A stretch of 5,233 nucleotides of DNA from Fibrobacter sp. (lineage in GTDB: Bacteria > Fibrobacterota > Fibrobacteria > Fibrobacterales > Fibrobacteraceae): the NCBI GenBank assembly GCA_012841225.1, contig DUVD01000254.1, positions 1 to 5,233 on the forward strand. Direction: 5' to 3'. This document shows, in pieces, positions 1 through 5,233 of this stretch. The position numbers and the translations under genes were made by a program. Below the pieces are notes generated by a model that was not told the origin of the DNA, searched no databases, and worked only from the letters and a program-made list of their open reading frames with translations. Each line of letters opens with the position of its first letter. Position 1 is the first letter of the stretch.

Positions 1-2570
1 CTCTTTTTCCACACAGAAAAGCTGACAAATCCAGCGAGCGCAAGCAATCCAAGAATCGAAGCTATTAAACTCGCATGGAATGGCTTAGAGCGGTATTGCA
101 TTTGAACGATGCTTTTCCCTTTAGGAATTTCAATAGCACGCAAGGTGCCAAAAGCCTTGTAAACCTTTGTCTCTATGCCGTTCACAGTAGCTGTCCAGTA
201 GGGATGATAGTTCCCAGTGACAAGCATAAAGCCTGCGCGGTCGCTTTCCACTTCAAATACTTGGGTATCCATTTTTGGGCTTTCTACTAATTTTACACTA
301 CCGCTAGGTACACCGCCGGCTCCTTTTTGGGCTGGGGCTTCGGCTAAAATAATTTGTTCTCGATAAGGAAAGCCGGCTTTTAGGGTATCGATTGCCTTAG
401 CGTCGCTAAGCACTGTACTTGAACCGAAAAGGAATGCCTCCCCCATGGCGGTGGGATTTGGCATGTAAGTAGTGCCTTGGGGAGTGTCAAAAATAATGGC
501 ACCAATATTCATTAAATCTAAAAATGGCTTTGAAGCTTCAGGGTCAGAAATGCCCATCATAAAATTCTCGTTGCTTTGCCCGCCTCTAAAAGCACGGTAG
601 CTCGCGAGTTCGTTATCGTGAAACCCGTCTGCGTTTCTCATTTGGTAAATAGGAAAAGCATTTGCCCCTAAGGCCTGTGACCTAGAAAGAGAAAGTACTC
701 TCGCTGGGTGGTTTTTGTTTGTGGAATTTTGCTTAATTGCCTGAACAACGGGATTGTTCTTTTGGATATACGTTTTGTATTCGGTGTTTTGCACAAATAC
801 GCCATTAATGGTGTAAAGCTCAATGGCCGCTATGCCCGCTAAAATAAGTACTTTTTTAAAGGTTTCTTGGCGAGTGCCTAGTACAAACCAAGCAGCGAAT
901 GCGGTAGCTAGTACGAGTAAAAATCCAGGAATTGCTTTAGCACTCGTGAGGCTCATCAGCATAGTGTTTAACGGTTTAAAATAGGGGGTGGTTACTGGAT
1001 CGCTAAGCAAGTTTTGAGCAGACAGCATAAACACGCCAAGTAATAAGAAGGGGAGAAACAAAGCGCCTTGTTCTATACGCGAGCTTCCGCTCCATTTGCT
1101 TTTCACGGCTGCAATTATATTAGCAAAAGTAAGGGCTTTGCCTTGATCTTGGACATTCAAAACGCTGATAAAAACTATGCCATAAAGAATTGAGGTCACA
1201 AGGCCAACGGGACCAAGAAACAGTTCCCAATTAAATCGAGCGATTAGAGTGATGACAGCGAGAAGTCCAAAAAGAAATAGACCTCCTAGCAGCGGTTTTC
1301 TAGATGCTGGTTCTTTAAGCGACCGCAAAACGGGAGCTGCCATTATCATCATGATGAGTGGAAACCAAAATAAAGCCATACTGGGGGCCCTAAAGTTTTT
1401 CACTCCAGGTAAAATTTCAAACCAAAGTTTAAATAATGGCGAGTGCGCGCCCATAGCGTAAGAAAGAGCCAAAGTGCCACCTAAAAACCAAAAGGCAGCA
1501 AAGCGTCTTTTTCCAGGGACAAAGAAACAGAGGAAGGCAAGAAAGGTCAGCAGAGCACCGGAACTGTCGTGGTTTAGCTTAAACGCGTTGTGCCCCCAGT
1601 AAAATGGGGAGCCTTTTATACCCCATTTTTGATAATCATTCATGGGTATGTTTACAAAAGAAGAACCGTTTAAGTCGCCTGTTTTAGAATCTTGTTCATA
1701 GACGTCTACGCCGATGAACCCTGGAATTAAAATAGAAGCAAGTTCTTCTTGGTGCAAAGACCAGCTAACGGCGTGCCCATAATTGGTCTTTTCGTCGGTG
1801 CCGCGAACGGATTGCTTTGTGGTGTATAGGTAAGGTGGTATAATTTGAAAGGACGAAATGCAAAGTGCAATAGCGAGGCCTGCTGCGGCTAAACCAATCC
1901 TTTTTACTTTTATAGAAGAGGCTTCTTTTAGAGAAAGGGTTTCATACAAGGCGTAAAAACCAGCGCCCCAAAGGAATAAATAAGTGAGCTGAAGGTGCGA
2001 CCCCAAAATCATCCAAACGATCGATAATACAAACACAACAAAATACTTTAAACTGGCCTCGCGAATGATTTTTCTTATGGCGAGAATAGCAAGGGGGGCA
2101 ACGGCAAAAACCATCATTTTTCCATCGTGCCCGCCGTAAACATAGGTGAAGTATTGTGGCGAAAAGGCATATAAAAAGCCGAGTAATGCTCCCCACCACC
2201 AACTTTTGGTTAAAGTGCGCCCCAAAAGCATGGCCGAGATAAAGGCAACCCAGATAGTCAATATAAATTTAAAGCCCACCGCTCTTGCTGGGTCAGTTAA
2301 AAATTGAATCCAAACAAGTGGGTGGTAAACGTCAGCAAACAAAGCGTCTATGGTAGGAACGCCACCTAAACGTGAATCGTCCCATTCCGTGACTACGATG
2401 TTTTCAGAGCGAAGAACCCTGCTACCAATGCCGTTTAATTGGTCGCTGTTGACCATTAATTTAGAGGAGTCAAAGGCAAAATCTCTAAATACGATTAGAA
2501 GAATTACTAAAAATACAAGGGCCATGGCGGTTGGCAATCGGTAGGATGCAAATTTATTTTCTTTGTTCAT
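1..2570 (-). CDS. YfhO-family polytopic membrane protein (3' end missing)
   Basis: The frame is open for 856 codons from an ATG at 2570-2568 to the left edge, with no stop, so the C-terminus is missing. The visible part ends in a last hydrophobic helix (about 834-853) followed by Trp-Lys-Lys, so probably little is lost. The protein has an N-terminal helix (about 11-28), many further membrane segments between residues 99 and 590, then a soluble C-terminal domain (about 595-830). Family-like stretches are EWDDSRLGGVP (62-72) in the first outside loop, YGGHDGKMM (145-153), GSHLQLTY (190-197), KNFRAPSMALFW (391-402), NADGFHDNELASYRAFRGG (646-664) and GNYHPYWTATVNG (786-798). This pattern fits the YfhO family (PF09586), GT-C-like membrane proteins. 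Bacillus YfhO is linked to lipoteichoic acid glycosylation, but the substrate in diderms is not established. Asp64/Asp65 in the first loop sit where GT-C enzymes often carry the catalytic acid; that role is inference. The ribosome site is weak (AAGATAAAG). Confident about family, not substrate. Confidence 0.88.
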   Translation of the reverse strand, partial: MNKENKFASYRLPTAMALVFLVILLIVFRDFAFDSSKLMVNSDQLNGIGSRVLRSENIVVTEWDDSRLGGVPTIDALFADVYHPLVWIQFLTDPARAVGFKFILTIWVAFISAMLLGRTLTKSWWWGALLGFLYAFSPQYFTYVYGGHDGKMMVFAVAPLAILAIRKIIREASLKYFVVFVLSIVWMILGSHLQLTYLFLWGAGFYALYETLSLKEASSIKVKRIGLAAAGLAIALCISSFQIIPPYLYTTKQSVRGTDEKTNYGHAVSWSLHQEELASILIPGFIGVDVYEQDSKTGDLNGSSFVNIPMNDYQKWGIKGSPFYWGHNAFKLNHDSSGALLTFLAFLCFFVPGKRRFAAFWFLGGTLALSYAMGAHSPLFKLWFEILPGVKNFRAPSMALFWFPLIMMIMAAPVLRSLKEPASRKPLLGGLFLFGLLAVITLIARFNWELFLGPVGLVTSILYGIVFISVLNVQDQGKALTFANIIAAVKSKWSGSSRIEQGALFLPFLLLGVFMLSAQNLLSDPVTTPYFKPLNTMLMSLTSAKAIPGFLLVLATAFAAWFVLGTRQETFKKVLILAGIAAIELYTINGVFVQNTEYKTYIQKNNPVVQAIKQNSTNKNHPARVLSLSRSQALGANAFPIYQMRNADGFHDNELASYRAFRGGQSNENFMMGISDPEASKPFLDLMNIGAIIFDTPQGTTYMPNPTAMGEAFLFGSSTVLSDAKAIDTLKAGFPYREQIILAEAPAQKGAGGVPSGSVKLVESPKMDTQVFEVESDRAGFMLVTGNYHPYWTATVNGIETKVYKAFGTLRAIEIPKGKSIVQMQYRSKPFHASLIASILGLLALAGFVSFSVWKK

Positions 2571-2612
2571 GATCTTTATCTTAGGTGTAGTTTTTTTATA
2601 AGATAAAAAAAA

Positions 2613-2639
2613 GGCGGTCTTCGCTAATGGAGGACCGCC
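2613..2639 (-). terminator. Intrinsic terminator after the small-peptide gene
   Basis: On the minus strand GGCGGTC and its complement GACCGCC form a perfect 7-bp GC-rich stem. It extends to about 10 bp through a G-T and two further pairs, around a 7-base loop. Eight T residues follow at once (2612-2605), the classical Rho-independent form. It lies about 22 bases past the stop of the 36-residue gene and 42 bases before the yfhO ATG, so it should end leftward transcription from the regulator side. Read on the plus strand the hairpin also has a T-run (2651-2657), but this starts 12 bases after the stem, so rightward termination is less likely. Confidence 0.85.
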
Positions 2640-2660
2640 ACAAATAAAGCTTTTTTTAGT

Positions 2661-2771
2661 CTAATCTGCTGTATTTTCGTCTAATTTATTGCTTTGTACT
2701 AAATGAAAGATAGACAATGCCGAAATGACAAAAACGACAGCAATAACGGCATAGGTAATGAATTTTTTCAT
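2661..2771 (-). CDS. Small single-span membrane protein, 36 aa
   Basis: An ATG at 2771-2769 opens a 36-codon frame ending in TAG at 2663-2661. The start MKKFITYAVIAVVFVISAL has two lysines and then about 17 hydrophobic residues, followed by a polar tail ending QSNKLDENTAD. This predicts one membrane helix, probably N-terminus in and the short acidic tail outside; an uncleaved signal anchor is likelier than a secreted peptide, since no clear signal peptidase site follows. The start is set by GAAGGAG at 2785-2779, seven bases before the ATG, the best Shine-Dalgarno sequence in the window. The gene lies 80 bases after the ArsR-methyltransferase and just before the terminator. I do not recognise the family. 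The ribosome site, start, helix and terminator in order argue for a real gene; conservation in relatives is untested. Confidence 0.72.
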   Translation of the reverse strand: MKKFITYAVIAVVFVISALSIFHLVQSNKLDENTAD

Positions 2772-2778
2772 GTAATGA

Positions 2779-2785
2779 CTCCTTC
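2779..2785 (-). promoter_or_regulatory. Strong Shine-Dalgarno site of the 36-aa gene
   Basis: The minus strand reads GAAGGAG followed by seven bases and then ATG. This near-perfect match to the 16S rRNA tail fixes the start of the short gene. It also argues against the longer, differently framed open stretch across the same bases (2686-2871). Confidence 0.75.
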
Positions 2786-2800
2786 AAACTATTCCACTTT

Positions 2801-2829
2801 AATTTACTTGATTTGCAATTAAAAAACAA
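2801..2829 (-). promoter_or_regulatory. Possible promoter of the 36-aa gene
   Basis: On the minus strand TTGTTT (2829-2824) and TAAATT (2806-2801) are separated by exactly 17 bases. They match the sigma-70-type consensus at 3 of 6 and 4 of 6 positions. Transcription would begin near 2794, giving a leader of about 23 bases that contains the Shine-Dalgarno site. The region is AT-rich, so such matches arise by chance; the peptide could instead be expressed only by read-through from the upstream methyltransferase gene. Confidence 0.3.
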
Positions 2830-2851
2830 GGATAATATGCAAAATAAACTC

Positions 2852-3802
2852 CTAATCGTTTTTTTTGACAATAAAGCAAATTGCAGGGATTTTCTTATGT
2901 TGGTTTTCTTCGCTTGGTATGACTTCGGCTGCTATAATTTTGCAAGGCAAGTCTTTCAATAAAAATTCAATGCGTTTTTGGTCAAAACCTAACCATATAT
3001 GCCCATGAGTCTCCCTTAACTCCTCTTCGTTGTGTTGAGCGAGGTCTAAGAGGGCAAGAGTCCCTTGTGGCTTTAAAAGTCGAATGGCTTCTTTCAATGC
3101 TTCCCATGGAGAGGAGGCGTGGTGGAGTACTTGGCTCATCAACACTAAATCCGCGCATTCATTGGGAAGTGGAATGTGAGCCATATCCGCTTGAATGGGG
3201 TAGGTGTTGGTAATGCCTTTTTCGGCGAGAATTTTTTTGAGCTTTTGAATGACTTCGGGCTGGACGTCGATGGCCGAAACTTTGCGGCATTGATTTGCGA
3301 GCATCAGGCTTAAATCGCCCCCTTCACCACAGCCGATATCGATGGCGTGTTCAAAGGGAATCATCAATTTTGAAAACAGACTGATCTGCGCTTTTAAACT
3401 GCCTCCCGTTTCGTCGAGCTTATGAAATTTTCGGGAGTAATTGTTCCGTCGCTCCACCAGTTTTTCTTCGATTTTGCTTTGTATTATATCTTTATCGATA
3501 AGGTGACTATATGTTTTCCGAATCATTTGGAGAATACTTTCGCTCATGTAAAGATCGTCGCTTAAACCATAAAAGGCTTTGGTCCCTTCACGGCGGTCTT
3601 TTAATAAGCCACACGCCGATAGCTTAGCAAGGTGCCTGCTTGCGTTGGATTGGTGAATATCGAGAATCTCTTTTAATTCATTGACAGTAAACTCGGTGCC
3701 GTCTAGGATCATTAATATTTTTAAGCGCACCTCGTCGGCAATCGCACTAAATAATTCTAGGTGTGGTTGGATGAGCTCCAATTGAGGCGTTGTGTTTTCC
3801 AC
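2852..3802 (-). CDS. ArsR-type regulator fused to SAM-dependent methyltransferase
   Basis: A 316-residue protein from GTG at 3802-3800 to TAG at 2854-2852. I prefer this GTG because CGGAG lies five bases upstream. The in-frame ATG at 3829 would add nine residues but has no ribosome site and overlaps the likely promoter. Residues about 14-80 are a winged helix (HTH_5/ArsR): FSAIADEVRLKIL, then the recognition region HQSNASRHLAKL and the wing DRREGTKAFY. The canonical Cys-Val-Cys metal site in the third helix is absent (ELKEILDIHQ), so a classical arsenic or cadmium sensor is unlikely. After a helical linker, the Rossmann methyltransferase shows motif I DIGCGEG (155-161), acidic motif II AIDVQ (177-181), QADMAHIPLP (204-213), LVLMSQVLHH (219-228) and LKPQGTLALLD. 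This two-domain form is a known family. Some members lie near methionine or SAM-cycle genes, but none is seen here. The methyl acceptor is unknown; the domain may only sense SAM or its product. Autoregulation is plausible. Confidence 0.9.
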   Translation of the reverse strand: MENTTPQLELIQPHLELFSAIADEVRLKILMILDGTEFTVNELKEILDIHQSNASRHLAKLSACGLLKDRREGTKAFYGLSDDLYMSESILQMIRKTYSHLIDKDIIQSKIEEKLVERRNNYSRKFHKLDETGGSLKAQISLFSKLMIPFEHAIDIGCGEGGDLSLMLANQCRKVSAIDVQPEVIQKLKKILAEKGITNTYPIQADMAHIPLPNECADLVLMSQVLHHASSPWEALKEAIRLLKPQGTLALLDLAQHNEEELRETHGHIWLGFDQKRIEFLLKDLPCKIIAAEVIPSEENQHKKIPAICFIVKKND

Positions 3803-3807
3803 TAAAA

Positions 3808-3812
3808 CTCCG
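3808..3812 (-). promoter_or_regulatory. Ribosome site supporting the GTG start
   Basis: The minus strand reads CGGAG, TTTTA, GTG. The site is correctly spaced for the GTG at 3802 and decides between the two candidate starts of the regulator-methyltransferase; the upstream ATG at 3829 is preceded only by AT-rich sequence without a purine-rich match. Confidence 0.55.
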
Positions 3813-3818
3813 ATTAGG

Positions 3819-3829
3819 ATGAACTTCAT
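3819..3829. promoter_or_regulatory. Candidate operator, 5-1-5 palindrome ATGAACTTCAT
   Basis: ATGAA and TTCAT are perfect inverted repeats around one C, in the middle of the 55-base region between two divergent genes. The site is just upstream of the rightward TATAAT box and near the expected leftward start of transcription. A bound dimeric winged-helix repressor there could block both directions. ArsR-family operators are usually AT-rich imperfect palindromes, and often longer, so this may be only part of the site or chance. Confidence 0.35.
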
Positions 3830-3831
3830 AG

Positions 3832-3837
3832 AATATA
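3832..3837 (-). promoter_or_regulatory. Possible -10 box of the regulator-methyltransferase
   Basis: The minus strand reads TATATT at 3837-3832, a 5 of 6 match to TATAAT. Transcription would start near 3825, about 20 bases before the GTG and upstream of its ribosome site. The -35 at 17-base spacing would be CATTTG (3860-3855), a poor match. It lies over the rightward -10 box, so the two promoters would share bases. Confidence 0.35.
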
Positions 3838-3839
3838 AT
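3834..3839 (+). promoter_or_regulatory. Perfect -10 box TATAAT for the phosphatase gene
   Basis: A consensus TATAAT lies 18 bases before the ATG at 3858, predicting a start near 3846 and a leader of about 12 bases. No good -35 hexamer is visible at 16-18 bases (CGATTA or neighbours), so the promoter may need an activator or be weak. Its position makes the 3858 start more likely than the in-frame starts at 3792 and 3819, which lie upstream of it. Confidence 0.45.
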
Positions 3840-3857
3840 TTATTAGCTTTAAAACAA

Positions 3858-4643
3858 ATGAAAAGTGTTCCATTTTATATCGTTTTGTTAGTCTTTTTAG
3901 GCATTTCACTTCCAGTTCAAGCCCGAGCAGAGTACGAGATCAAGCCTCTTTTAGACATCCCTTTAACGATTTCTGCTGGGGTTGTTGCTCTTTTTGGTTC
4001 ATATCGTTTAAACAAAATGCAAGTGGAAGCCAAGCCATTTGAATCGTCTAGCTTACTTCCTTGGGACAAGCCTTTTGCAGGCACTTGGAACCCCAATGCC
4101 GGTACCGCTGTTAATGCCTTTACTGTGCTTGGCCTAACCCCTGTCGCCCTTGGCGTTGTGGGTTATTTTAAACAAGAAGTTAAAGGGTGTGAATTAGCTG
4201 CACTTTCGCTAATGTTTGTGCAAGCGATGGCTATTCAAAGTGGGCTTAATTTGATGACGAGGAGTGCAAAAATTTGGCCTCGTCCATTTATATTGGGGGA
4301 AGATGGAGGCGCTGAGCGTTTAAAAGGGGAGGCTTATGGTTCCTTTTACTCGGGGCATTCTTCGGCGGCCTTCTCTGTGGCGGTCTTGACTTCGGTTTGG
4401 TTTCAAAACACTTACTCCTCTTCTAGGTACACGCCTTATGTTTGGGGAGCCTCTTTATCTATGGCTACGGCGATAGCTGTTTTAAGGGTTGCCGCTGGCA
4501 AGCATTACCCGACAGATGTTTTGGCCGGTGCGCTTGTGGGAAGTTTGGTCTCTATTGTAGTATTAAAAACGCATGAAAGAAACAACAATGTTATTTCTTT
4601 GCAAGCGGGGCCAAATTATTTAGGTGTCACGCGTCACTTTTGA
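3858..4643 (+). CDS. PAP2-family phosphatase, exported membrane protein
   Basis: A 261-residue protein from ATG 3858 to TGA 4641-4643. The frame is also open to GTG 3792 and ATG 3819, but the chosen start gives a clean signal peptide: MKS, a hydrophobic core, then PVQARA before Glu25, a typical signal peptidase I site. These upstream starts also lie before the TATAAT box. About five or six hydrophobic segments follow. The PAP2 acid-phosphatase signature (PF01569) is present: RSAKIWPRP (R135, R142-P143), YSGHSSAAF with catalytic-type H167, and RVAAGKHYPTD (R210, H216, D220). The usual K-x6-R-P motif carries Arg in place of Lys, and PSGH is YSGH; both are conservative. Family members remove phosphate from lipids such as undecaprenyl pyrophosphate, phosphatidylglycerophosphate or lipid A; which one is not readable here. 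The last residues, QAGPNYLGVTRHF, alternate and end in Phe, like an outer-membrane terminal strand. No good ribosome site is visible. Confidence 0.88.
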   Translation: MKSVPFYIVLLVFLGISLPVQARAEYEIKPLLDIPLTISAGVVALFGSYRLNKMQVEAKPFESSSLLPWDKPFAGTWNPNAGTAVNAFTVLGLTPVALGVVGYFKQEVKGCELAALSLMFVQAMAIQSGLNLMTRSAKIWPRPFILGEDGGAERLKGEAYGSFYSGHSSAAFSVAVLTSVWFQNTYSSSRYTPYVWGASLSMATAIAVLRVAAGKHYPTDVLAGALVGSLVSIVVLKTHERNNNVISLQAGPNYLGVTRHF

Positions 4644-4667
4644 TTTTTTTAACATTTCAAAATCAAA
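4639..4667 (+). repeat. AT-rich inverted repeat overlapping the phosphatase stop
   Basis: TTTGATTTT (4639-4647) and AAAATCAAA (4659-4667) form a perfect 9-bp stem with an 11-base loop. The stop codon TGA lies inside the left arm. The stem holds only one G-C pair and no T-run follows, so it is a poor intrinsic terminator. It could be a weak intercistronic hairpin shaping expression or mRNA stability between the phosphatase and the next gene, or a chance product of AT-rich sequence. Confidence 0.4.
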
Positions 4668-4688
4668 GTCTGAGTATATATTCAGGAA

Positions 4689-5233
4689 ATGCAAAGTCAT
4701 TTTACATTTTTATTTGTTTTATTTTGTTTGGTTTCTTTTTCTTCTGCTAATTCTTTTCAAGATACTAGAGATCAAAAAACTTATCAAACGGCTTCTTATG
4801 GCGATCTAAATTGGTTCCAAGAAAACGTTCGTTATTACAACAGGTCCCTTCACGCTTTAAATTACAAAGTTCTTTTTTACTCAGACCGAGAGCTTTCTAC
4901 AGTTTGCCCTGCACCTTATTCTGTGCCGTCAGTAGAGGATTGGAAAAACCTAGAGCATAATCTCTTAAAGCAAAAAGTAAAAAAGGTGTGGAAGTCTTTT
5001 GCTGGCAGTGCAATGGGGTATTATGTTCCAAAAAAAGAAAAAAAACAGGTGGAAAACAAACAGGATGTTTATTTTTGGGCAAAAAATGCGAGTGGTCACC
5101 AGTTAGTTCGTTTTAATCCTAAAGCAGGGAAAATTAATTTTGAATCACCTAAACCAAGATCTTATGTTGCGGTGCGTTGCGTGCGCAAGCGCAATTACTT
5201 AGAAGAAAAAGGCATTGTCGATGGTATTCTCAC
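4689..5233 (+). CDS. Secreted FISUMP-domain protein (3' end missing)
   Basis: The frame opens at ATG 4689 and runs 181 codons to the right edge without a stop. An in-frame TGA at 4671 limits any earlier start. AGGA lies only about one base before the ATG, an awkwardly short spacing. Residues 1-20 are a signal peptide (MQSHFTFLFVLFCLVSFSSA) with likely cleavage before Asn21. The rest follows the Fibrobacter succinogenes major paralogous pattern (TIGR02145/PF09603): FQDTRDQKTYQTASYGDLNWFQEN (split here as FQDTRDQKTY, 23-32, and ASYGDLNWFQEN, 35-46), VRYYN, VCPAPYSVPSVEDWKNL (72-88), YFWAKNAS and SYVAVRCV (158-165). Cys73 and Cys164 are the usual paired positions and may form a disulfide. A lysine-rich insert (114-125) looks lineage-specific. 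Unusually, the frame continues past RCV, where the domain normally ends, with RKRNYLEEKGIVDGIL. The function of FISUMP proteins is unknown; they are surface or secreted and often occur in many copies. The gene follows the phosphatase by 45 bases, likely one unit. Confidence 0.75.
   Translation, partial: MQSHFTFLFVLFCLVSFSSANSFQDTRDQKTYQTASYGDLNWFQENVRYYNRSLHALNYKVLFYSDRELSTVCPAPYSVPSVEDWKNLEHNLLKQKVKKVWKSFAGSAMGYYVPKKEKKQVENKQDVYFWAKNASGHQLVRFNPKAGKINFESPKPRSYVAVRCVRKRNYLEEKGIVDGIL

Noticed and set aside
75..290. Plus-strand open frame of 71 codons
   Set aside because: It lies opposite the continuous yfhO frame, whose translation there matches the conserved C-terminal YfhO domain; no ribosome site or protein-like composition.
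1249..1461. Plus-strand open frame of 70 codons
   Set aside because: Antisense to membrane segments of yfhO; no recognisable domain or start signal.
1942..2202. Minus-strand open frame of 86 codons, rich in Cys and Arg
   Set aside because: Same strand as yfhO but a different frame; the yfhO frame gives coherent membrane helices and known motifs across these bases.
2350..2544. Plus-strand open frame of 64 codons
   Set aside because: Antisense to the N-terminal part of yfhO; composition is not protein-like.
2686..2871. Minus-strand open frame of 61 codons
   Set aside because: It overlaps the end of the methyltransferase and runs out of frame over the 36-aa gene, which has the far better ribosome site and a coherent helix.
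3792..3857. Upstream GTG (3792) or ATG (3819) start for the phosphatase
   Set aside because: They would overlap the divergent gene or its promoter, lie upstream of the TATAAT box, and bury the signal peptide behind 22 or 13 extra residues. GAGG before 3792 keeps a small doubt.
4639..4667. Terminator between the phosphatase and FISUMP genes
   Set aside because: The stem is almost all A-T and has no following T-run, so it is listed only as an inverted repeat.
4674..4681. TATATATT as -10 box for the FISUMP gene
   Set aside because: It would place the transcription start almost on the ATG, giving a leaderless message, with no -35 match seen; read-through from the phosphatase gene is simpler.
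4624..4809. Plus-strand open frame of 61 codons
   Set aside because: Shifted frame over the signal peptide region of the FISUMP gene; its hydrophobic look comes from the T-rich sequence.
4897..5082. Minus-strand open frame of 61 codons
   Set aside because: Antisense to the conserved CP...P...W core of the FISUMP gene.

Overview
The window is ordinary chromosomal sequence, AT-rich by eye, with no mobile element, CRISPR array, tRNA or rRNA that I could recognise. The best taxonomic clue is at the right edge. The last gene encodes a secreted protein that reads like the Fibrobacter succinogenes major paralogous (FISUMP) domain. It sits with a YfhO-type polytopic membrane protein whose GHDGKM-type loop resembles those of Gram-negative Bacteroidetes/Fibrobacteres-like bacteria. 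I infer a Fibrobacter-related or similar diderm bacterium. This rests on remembered family patterns, not on a search.

Layout. (1) Positions 1-2570, minus strand: a very large membrane protein of the YfhO family. Its 856 visible codons are all open and its C-terminus runs off the left edge. (2) Positions 2613-2639: a strong intrinsic terminator on the minus strand, just upstream of yfhO. (3) Positions 2661-2771, minus: a 36-residue single-span membrane peptide with an excellent Shine-Dalgarno sequence, easily missed because it is short. (4) Positions 2852-3802, minus: an ArsR-type DNA-binding domain fused to a class I SAM-dependent methyltransferase, probably starting at a GTG with a good ribosome site. 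(5) Positions 3803-3857: a compact divergent promoter region with a TATAAT box and a perfect 5-1-5 palindrome. (6) Positions 3858-4643, plus: an exported PAP2-family phosphatase. (7) Positions 4689 to the right edge, plus: the FISUMP-like secreted protein, partial.

How the genes may work together. The regulator-methyltransferase and the small membrane peptide lie in the same direction and end at one terminator, so they probably form one short transcription unit; the peptide may also have its own promoter. The phosphatase and FISUMP genes form the divergent rightward unit. The regulator is well placed to control itself and the phosphatase through the shared 55-base region. The yfhO, phosphatase and FISUMP products are predicted to be at or beyond the inner membrane, so the window has a cell-envelope flavour. 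No pathway linking them can be shown from sequence alone.
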